This document shows positions 1 to 6,700 of a stretch of 10,434 nt of DNA, piece after piece. Origin of the DNA: Blastocladiella britannica (lineage: Eukaryota > Blastocladiomycota > Blastocladiomycetes > Blastocladiales > Blastocladiaceae); assembly GCA_025349905.2 (NCBI GenBank), contig MU625160.1:1-10434 (forward strand), in the 5' to 3' direction. Below the pieces are notes generated by a model. The model was not told the DNA's origin and did no database searches. It was given only the letters and a program-made list of their open reading frames with translations. The position numbers and the translations under genes are program-made. Positions within the stretch are counted from its first letter, which is position 1. The number at the start of each line of letters is the position of its first letter.

Positions 1-129
1 GGCTTTTCCTTTTAGCGTTCCTGCGTGCAGGGTCGAGATCACCCCTCTTCCTTTCCTCTTCCGGTGGATTTTTGGTTGGGTTGAAACAGACGTGCGGCTA
101 TCTATTGATCAGACTGGTCCTCCTATCTA
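1..129. other. 3' flank of the 678-aa protein gene
   Basis: This stretch follows the TGA TAG stop of the minus-strand gene and should hold its 3' UTR. The octamer ctatctat occurs twice (98-105 and 123-130). The transcript is purine-rich further on (GGAAGAGGAAAGGAAGAGG, 64-46). No AATAAA and no start of another gene can be seen before the window edge. Confidence 0.45.
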
Positions 130-2503
130 TCAACCCTGCTCCGGATCGCTCTGCGACCCAAGCCCGCCAATGACGCGCGACAGCGACGGCAGCCGGCATC
201 CCCATTGCTGCTGTTGATCGTCAACATTCAAGGAACCATCATCAGCAGCACGAGCAGTACGCTCCATCAGCGCCTCCTCCGCGTCCGCACACGCATATAG
301 TAGCAGCGCCATGGGTCCGTCGAGGAGGCCCGCGTGATGATGCTGGTTGTTGGGGTGCAGCGATCCTGCAGCGCCGACTGCCGCGCTCAGCGCCGGCAGT
401 ACCTGCTGCTGTTGCAGTGGACGGGCGACCGAATCGATCGATGCCGCAGTGGACACCTGGGTATATGTGTCACCCAATGGCGACGACGGAAACACTGCAC
501 CCGCATCAGCTGCGCTGCCCGATCCACCGCCGTACGGGTGCCAACGCGCAGCGCGGGCGGCCGTCGACGGCATCAGATCCGGACTGGCTCCAGCGCGCAT
601 GACCATTGTCGCCGCAGAGCTGGTGCCGCCGCCGCGCACATGGTGGATGGTGGGCGACCGCAGCGAAGGCACCGGCGACGGTGGTGGCAGATACGCCAGA
701 GGCATGGGGAGCAACATCGGAGCCGTCGCTGCCGTTGACGGTGCTGACAAGTTTAGCGACAAGGAAGTGGAACGGCGGGCTCCAGCTGAAATCCCATGGC
801 TACTGGCCCGGAGCTGCTCGTCATCGGGGCTCGGGTATACGGCAGCGCGGGACGCGTGCTCAACCGCAGTAATACCGCCAGTGCCACTAGGACACCCAAA
901 CCGTGCCGGCGGCGGAAGCGGTGGCGTCACATACAAGGATGATGAAGAGGACGAGTGCGGGTGGTGATATTGCTGCTGGTACTGGTGCTGCTGCTGGAGT
1001 TGCACTGGAAGCGCGACACACGACGCCAATACGTCTGTTCCTGTGACTGGAGGCGATCGCCACATGGGCGACATGCCGTCGCGCGGCGTCACGGATGCGG
1101 TCGAGAGCGGTGGCGAGCGCCAGGTTGGTGACGACAGCGCCGAAAACGACGAAGGTACGATCGGAGGGGATCCCGAGGCACCGCTGGCCGAGTGTGTGGC
1201 GGCGGCGATCGGCGGCGGCCAGTACGTCAGCGATGGCGATGATAACGAGTCGAGCGGGAACGACGACGGACGCGGCGACGACGCGGCGCTACCTCTCATC
1301 GTTGGCCCGCCGTGGTGGTGTAGGAACCCAGGGCTACCGGGGAGTGACGCCGGCGGCGAGCGAATGGAGAGCGCGGCCGCTACTAGCAGCGACAAGTTGG
1401 GAGTCCGAGGCTCGCTGGTCGGCACGGGACTCGTGATCGTCTCGCTCGGTGGGTCGTCCATGACGCTGAGCGGCGGCTCTTGCTCGTCGTTGATCGTCGT
1501 GTCTTCCACATCCATGCGCTCTTCTTCCTCAGTTGCTTCTGCAGCCATTACCGTGGAAGCTGCTGCAGCCGGAGACTCGACAGTTGGCATCGGAGCAGCA
1601 ACAAGATCAGACGGAACAGGAGCCTGATCGACTTTCCCCGTACTTATCCCGAGCGCAGCAGCAGCGCGAAACACGTTGGTGGATGTGATCTCGGTGCGAT
1701 CGGGCTGAAGTTCGAGCGCCTTCCCCCACAATGCCTGGCGACCCGCGGGCGTGTGCGCAAGGTCCTTCACAGCCTTGGCAACGCGCTGCTTGAGCGGGAG
1801 CGGCCGTAGTGCATCAGCGGCGGGACCGGGCGGGACTTGGAGCAAGTCGGCGACCACCGTCGCACAGTTAATGTACCGGTACACTTGAGCGCGCGAGAGC
1901 GAGAACCGGGTGCGAAAATATGGCTGTATAAATTTTTTTTTTTTGGGTCGGGTTGGTCAACACAGGGAAAAACCATTCTGAATTTCTGAAACATCTGTGG
2001 CGTATCACGCGTTAAGGAAACGAAACAATGGCAGCGTTTCGGATATGCAAAAACGAAGAAAAAAAAAGGCTCGCTGCGCACGCACGCGCGCACGCACGCA
2101 CGCGTGCATGTGTGTGCGCATGAGAACCAATCATTGCTCTACGACCCACACAAGGTCCAAAACTGTGTTCCAGTAATGGGGGCTACCTCATCACTTGAAT
2201 GTTCCGCTGCGAACACAGAGGCGCAAAAAAAAAAACGCAAAAAAAGATCAAGTCGTATACCTCTAAAGTCAAGTACGCCTCGGGCTCGTTGAATCGGTAT
2301 AGCCGCTCGTCCACCAACTGCTTGATGGCAAGCACGCCGCGCGTGTACAGCTCCTCGGCGCCAGGTGCCACCAGAAGCGACGCGGTCAGAGTGCCGCCCA
2401 GCTTGCATCGGCCGCGCCCACCACTGGTCACGGCGGTGGCCAAGTTGGACCCGAGAAACGCATCAATGTGCGCTTCGCAGTCGGCCAAGACTTGTGCAGA
2501 CAT
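130..2503 (-). CDS. Uncharacterised 678-aa protein with a bacterial/phage-like N-terminal domain and Ser/Pro-rich tail; two exons (2503-2261, 1923-130)
   Basis: I know no named eukaryotic family for this. Residues about 50-175, built across the splice, follow the plan of a domain common in bacterial, phage and plasmid proteins. The order is a helix with DERLYRF (65-71), an aromatic segment PYFRTRFSLSRAQVYRYI (82-99) resembling a helix-turn-helix, the ALRPL motif (119-123), W147, and an ITSTNV element (160-165). In bacteria the counterparts read like LYR..TFE.Y...W..SR..AY.LI, ARPL and T..HV. The exon join is phase 0 at Glu81-Pro82. After residue 180 comes an acidic patch (EEEERMDVED, about 212-221), then about 450 residues rich in Ser, Pro, Ala and Gln with many SP/TP sites. 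The C-terminus is more ordered (LPSLSRVIGGLG). The ATG at 2503 is the first after an in-frame stop, although -3 is C. The gene ends with two adjacent stops, TGA TAG. DNA binding is inference. Confidence 0.7.
1046..1136 (-). repeat. Duplicated SP-x-W-R-S-P-P peptide motif in the 678-aa protein
   Basis: Two copies, SSPTWRSPP (coded at about 1136-1110) and MSPMWRSPP (about 1072-1046), lie some 20 residues apart in an otherwise low-complexity tail. Tryptophan is rare in that tail, so a repeated Trp flanked by SP sites looks like a short functional peptide rather than drift. The codons differ between copies, so this is not a recent DNA duplication. Confidence 0.6.
1924..2260 (-). other. 337-nt phase-0 intron in the 678-aa protein gene
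   Basis: The donor is TTAGAG|GTATAC with GT at 2260-2259. The acceptor is TATACAG with AG at 1925-1924. The join restores the LYRF...YFRTRFSLSRAQVYRYI run, the main reason for choosing this acceptor. An A12 run rather than a pyrimidine tract precedes it, which is unusual; TTGAC about 40 nt upstream is a possible branch site. A nearer acceptor with a better pyrimidine tract (TTCGCAG, AG at 2208-2207) lies inside the intron. The only other AG near the exon (CTCAAG, 1886-1885) gives the wrong phase. Confidence 0.65.
2075..2122. repeat. 48-bp perfect alternating pyrimidine-purine tract
   Basis: Every base from 2075 to 2122 alternates pyrimidine and purine, as CG, CA/TG and GT steps (units such as gcgcac, gcacgc and tgtgtg). 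Tracts of this type are the classic sequences able to adopt left-handed Z-DNA. It lies within the intron of the 678-aa protein gene, between the internal acceptor-like site and the acceptor used. Confidence 0.85.
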
Positions 2504-2833
2504 GTGTTTTCTGTATCCGTTGTTGGAGAAGGAAGGAAGGGGGTATCTAGTTTATCGGAACGTGGAAAATCAAGATGATGGAGAGAGAAGTGTATCGCAA
2601 TGGCCGCCGACGGCGAACAACCAACATGCGCCAGACACCGGCGTTTGAAAATGCGGTGGGGCCACTCCGCGACTTTCGGGAAATGATGCAAACAGCACTG
2701 CTGGCCCGAAGATGTTTCAGGTCAGCCAAAAAGAAGTTGGGCCGCCGCGTACAAAACCAATGCATTCGCAGCGACCGCAGTCGCACAACAACGTTGGTAT
2801 GTAAGCCAGCCAACGTCGATGTAAGAAATCAAA
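2504..2833. other. 330-bp intergenic region: YCII-gene 3' end and upstream region of the 678-aa gene
   Basis: I see no convincing gene here; the frames that cross it are short and unrelated to any family I know. On the coding strand the frame of the downstream gene is closed by TAA at 2554-2552, with no ATG between it and 2503, which supports the chosen start. Pyrimidine-rich stretches (CCCCCTTCCTTCCTTCTCC, 2543-2525) lie just upstream of that start and may belong to a core promoter or leader. No TATA box or AATAAA stands out. Confidence 0.55.
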
Positions 2834-3559
2834 TCAGGCCGCCGCCGCCACCAACTTCCCCAGGCCCGCCAAGTCCACCTGCACAATCTCGGCGGACTCC
2901 ATGTTCCACACGCGGCCCACCACGTACGGATCGTTGGCAAATGCCGCGCGCACATGGTCCGCCGACTCTAAGCCCGCCAGCAGAAACACCGATCCCGTCA
3001 TTCGACCGCTTGTATCGTGCGAATCCAGAACCGCGCCACCGGCCACCAGCACTCCCGATTCAAGCATGTTCGCGGCCGCCGACAAGTGACCCGGTCGTGC
3101 GGCCATTCGGCGCGGCAGGGCGTCAGCGTCCGTAAAGTCGTTGACGATCATGCACCACGATTTGGTTCCCGGCTTTTGGTGAGGGATCACGGGTGCCAGA
3201 CGCGCCAGGCGAATCGCAGTGACCACAGGGGTAGATGCCTGGTTCTTTTGCTGGGTAACAGTGCTCAATACCACGGACGCCGCGCCGGCTTGGGTGGGCA
3301 CGTCTACGATCGAGAGCGTCTGGTTCGCAGTGTCGATCGACCCGTATGCCAGCAACGGGCCGGTCGGCGCGTACGCAGAGGCCGCAGGCGAGTGCGCGGA
3401 CACGCCAGGAACTTGCACCAGGTAATGCAGGCCTGTGGTCCTTTAATTTGAATACATTTGCTATCTGTGTCTGTCTGTAAGTAATGTAAGTGTACCTCGC
3501 ACGTCACTGTACTTCGCGGCGGCGGTTGCCAAAGTGCGAATGGAGAAGCGGGCGAGCAT
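2834..3559 (-). CDS. Mitochondrially targeted YCII-domain protein, 220 aa, two exons (3559-3496, 3432-2834)
   Basis: This small protein has a YCII-related (dimeric alpha/beta-barrel) domain at about residues 114-208. YCII proteins are putative small enzymes or ligand-binding proteins, and most have no known reaction. The supporting motifs are RPGH at 134-137 with the conserved His, a VLVAGG turn before 154, TGS at 167-169 and NDPYV at 188-192. Exon 1 encodes MLARFSIRTLATAAAKYSDV, an Arg/Ser/Ala-rich stretch without acidic residues until D20, typical of a matrix-targeting presequence. It joins exon 2 through a split Gly codon (phase 1) across a 63-nt GT-AG intron. Without splicing, exon 2 is blocked by an in-frame TAA just upstream. 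Residues 24-103 look like a degenerate second copy of the same fold. The ATG has A at -3 in an A run. The fold is well supported; mitochondrial location is inferred and the reaction is unknown. Confidence 0.82.
3433..3495 (-). other. 63-nt phase-1 intron in the YCII-protein gene
   Basis: The donor is CGAG|GTACAC with GT at 3495-3494. The acceptor is CCACAG with AG at 3434-3433. Splicing fuses the final G of exon 1 with GC of exon 2 to give Gly22 and joins a presequence-like exon to the YCII frame. The intron carries an in-frame TAA (3445-3443), so read-through would stop the protein. The region is pyrimidine-poor near the acceptor. Confidence 0.75.
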
Positions 3560-3715
3560 TTTTTTTTTGTCTTTTTTTGTCTTAGAAAGAGAAAGCGACT
3601 CACCTCGTAACCGAATTTCAAACCAAAACCAACCGACCACCAGCCACCACCAACCGCGCCAAAGGTAAATGAGTGAAAAAATATAGATTGAAGAGACAAA
3701 ATAAAAGACACATGT
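3560..3715. other. 156-bp gap between the CSL stop and the YCII-protein start
   Basis: This gap must hold the 3' UTR and polyadenylation signal of the CSL gene and the promoter and leader of the next gene. On the coding strand it begins TTTTATTTTGTCTC, has no AATAAA hexamer, and ends in two A runs (A7 and A9) touching the next ATG. A near-perfect splice donor, CGAG|GTGAGT, lies with GT starting at 3603. A 33-codon frame from an ATG at 3714 is probably chance. No TATA box is evident. Confidence 0.6.
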
Positions 3716-6700
3716 TTAGTCCATGACCACCACGTTCCCTGCGCCAAGGACATGCTCATCCAGCCGGAACAAGTAGCTCTTGTCCGTCTCGTACACGACG
3801 CCGTCGTCACGCACAAAGTAGATGGGCAACACAATGCTCGGTGATCGGACCATGTCGACCGTCACGTTCCCGGGAGGCGCCTGAATGTGCGACATGATCA
3901 GCGATGCCGGGCGCGTATACGACGAAGGCAGCGACGACTCGCTGCTGTTACTACTACTGGCAGCAGCGACCATGCCCCCGGTCGCCGCAATTGCTGAAGA
4001 GGACGACGTCGGCGTGCCGCGACCGTTACCGAGAGCCGACAGCGACTGGGCGCGCGGCCGGATCTGGTTCGGGTGCGTCAGCAGCGCCGAGTTGGCCGCC
4101 ACGGTGGCTGCCGCTGCCGCTGCCGCCGCGGCCGCTGCTGCTGCCACAATGGAAGGCTGCAGCGAGCTACGGCGCGAAAGCTGCGGCGCATGGAGTGACG
4201 CCCGCCGTCCCGTCGTGGACGCCATGTGCACACCGAACCTCTCGGCCGGGCTGCCGAGCGACAGACCCACGATCTTTTGCGACAACATCGCGGGCGAAAT
4301 GCACGCCGTGACCACCGTATCGAAATGCGAAAAGAACGGCATGCTTCCGGCGTAGTTGCGCATCACCAGCAAGTCCAGCCGCTCCTCGTACACCTTGTCG
4401 CGCAGGTTTTCGGGAGTGACAATAAAGTGCGAGAACTTGCCCGAAAGCGACGCGTCGCGGTCGAGTCCACCTTGGACCGGCGCTGCTGCCGCTACCGCAA
4501 CCTCCTGCTGCTGCTCGAACGCGTTCGATCCTTGCCGCGACGGCGTCACAAACAGCTGGTGGAGAATCAGGTGGTCGCTCGGAAGCGAGATGGTGCCGCG
4601 CGTATCGCTCTCCCACTCCACCTGGCACGGAATGTCGCACAAAAACACCCGCAGAGAGTGTGCAGTAAAGTTTTCGCCGTGCACGACCAGCGTCGATATG
4701 GAGGCCACGGTAGGGACCGCTGGATCCTGCTGCTGCTGCGCGTTTGGATCGGCGCGAACCAGAAGTTCAAATGAGCAAATGACGGGGATTGGAGAGATGG
4801 GCGACACGGACATGGCCGACGACTGCTCGATCCCAGACGCCAGCACTTGCGTCACATCAAATTGTGGCGGCCCGCTGCCTTCGTGCGTGCGGACGTGGTC
4901 CAGGATCAGTGGGTGCGGAACGTAGAACGAGTGGTCCTGCTTGTCCGTGTTGACCAGCGTCCATACGCAGCTCTCGCTCACATCAATCACCACTTTGCCC
5001 TGGTTGGCGGACGCAGCGGCAGCAGCCGCGTTGCCGCCAAGCGCATTGACGCCAGACATGCTGCTGGTATCGCTGGCGTCGCCATCCTCATCCACATCGC
5101 GGTCCGCATCCTCCTCGTCACCGGTGCCACCGCCAGACGCAGCTGCAGCCGCAGCTGCAGCGGCAGCGGCGGCCATGGCACTCGCTCGGCCCTTCTTTGT
5201 CGCTGGCGCCTTCTTGACCGGCTTCTTGCGAGGAACACCCGGTTTTTTCAAAAACTCAAACTTGACATCGCTCTCCTCAGGGTAGTAAATGGCGACGGCC
5301 GTGCCGAGCATGGCCAGGAACGCGCCCGGGTACCGGTCCGAGTCCTTGAGCTGGAGCGCCACCTTGTGCAACTGCGAGATGGGCTCTTGCAAGCGCCAGG
5401 GAGAAACGTGGTCGGGGAGGTCCACCGCCGGCACATGATTGAACGTGAGTGGAGCCTGAGGAGGCGCAGCAGCAGCAGAATGCAACATGGGGCGCATTCT
5501 GGCCGTAAAGTCCGTGTCCTCGGCATCCATATCGTCGCCCAGTCCTGGGTGGCCCATCACCGCGCCAGGAGCGGACTGCGACAGACCAGCAGCGCTTCCA
5601 AATGCAGGGTGGCTCATGGGCGGCGGCAAGGCCGCACGGAGCGCCATTTCCTCGAGAGCGGCCGCCCGTTGCTGCTGTGCCATTTGAGCGTGGTACTCTT
5701 GCTGGCGGCGGCAGTGGGTGATCCACGGGTGCACGTCAGACGGAATGAGCTTGGTGCTTCTTGGGAACGCGATCTTGCCCAACGGCTTGCCCTTGGCAGC
5801 GGCGGTAGCAGCAGCGGCAGCGGCGGCGACGGCCCGGCGGCCGGCGGCAGTGTTGGCCGTAGCGCCCTGGAGGGACGGTGGCGGCAGCGGCATCGGCAGG
5901 GGCGGAGCAGAGAGATTGGCGGCGCCGCCGTCGGGCCTAATGGCCTGCGGGTGCGACATGGGCAGTGTACCCTCGCCCAAGATCGCCTGTGTGCCGCGGT
6001 CCACCGCGCGCAGAATCAGCTCGCGCGACCGGAGACCCGTGGTGCGGTCCGTCAGCACCACCGTCTGGTTGCAATACAGGACTTTGCCGCGCGTCGGACA
6101 CGTTTTCGGGTTCTGGGCCGCTGCTTGCGACCGCGCTGGGGAGTCCGACACTTGGCCCGTCTCCAGGAGCGAGCAGTACGCCTTCAAGTCGGCGCAGTCC
6201 GAGCACGGACACTCAAAGTCGGGAAGTTCGGTAAAGTACGACTGGCGCTCGTACTCGTCCACAATCTCGATCGTAAAGTTGGCCCATGATGTGGTCGACG
6301 CCAGCAGCAGCACTTGTTCCTGCGTGGTCGCTCCGGGAAACACGTGCCGCAGCACGTCGCCATTGGCAACCATGTCCGCCTGGTCCGACGACGTGTTCTT
6401 GAGGCCGCGCAGATTGCGCGAGAAATCAGCTGTGCTGAGGAGCCCGGGGGTGATGAGTGAGCCTGGAACATCGACCTGTCCGCCAACGGTCAGGTACCGC
6501 GTCGAAATGGTGTGGGAACGGATGCGGTTGAAGACCGAGATCGTGGACCCGCAATAAATGGCGCCGGGAACGTGGTTGGACGAGTTGGCGACCGTCACAG
6601 GCGCCGTGGTATTGGGCCGCTTCTTGCTGGGCTTGGAAATGACCCGCACGGGCTTGGACACGACCAGCAGGTCCCGAGGCGGCTGTTGCTGCTGCAGTTG

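Noticed and set aside
1885..1886. CTCAAG as the acceptor of exon 2 in the 678-aa gene
   Set aside because: It puts exon 2 in the wrong phase relative to the only good donor (2260) and removes the PYFRTRFSLSRAQ segment that fits the domain.
1767..2093. Minus-strand frame of 108 codons overlapping the 678-aa gene in another phase
   Set aside because: It reads through poly-A and poly-T intron sequence and resembles no protein. It matters only as the frame entered if the 20-nt intronic exon were used.
2575..3135. Plus-strand frame of 186 codons across the intergenic region and YCII exon 2
   Set aside because: Its latter half is Pro/Arg-rich antisense of the YCII domain, and no motif or codon evidence supports it.
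3416..3418. GTG as start of the YCII protein
   Set aside because: Eukaryotic initiation at GTG is rare, and an upstream ATG exon joins in phase and supplies a plausible presequence.
3304..3834. Minus-strand frame of 176 codons spanning the CSL 3' end and the YCII gene
   Set aside because: It is Cys/Trp/Arg-rich, crosses two genes and an intergenic region, and conflicts with the spliced YCII model.
6511..6518. TGTGGGAA, a consensus CSL-binding site on the plus strand
   Set aside because: It lies inside the conserved FNRIRSHT coding block of the CSL gene, and about one 7-mer match is expected by chance in a window of this size, so autoregulation is not supported.
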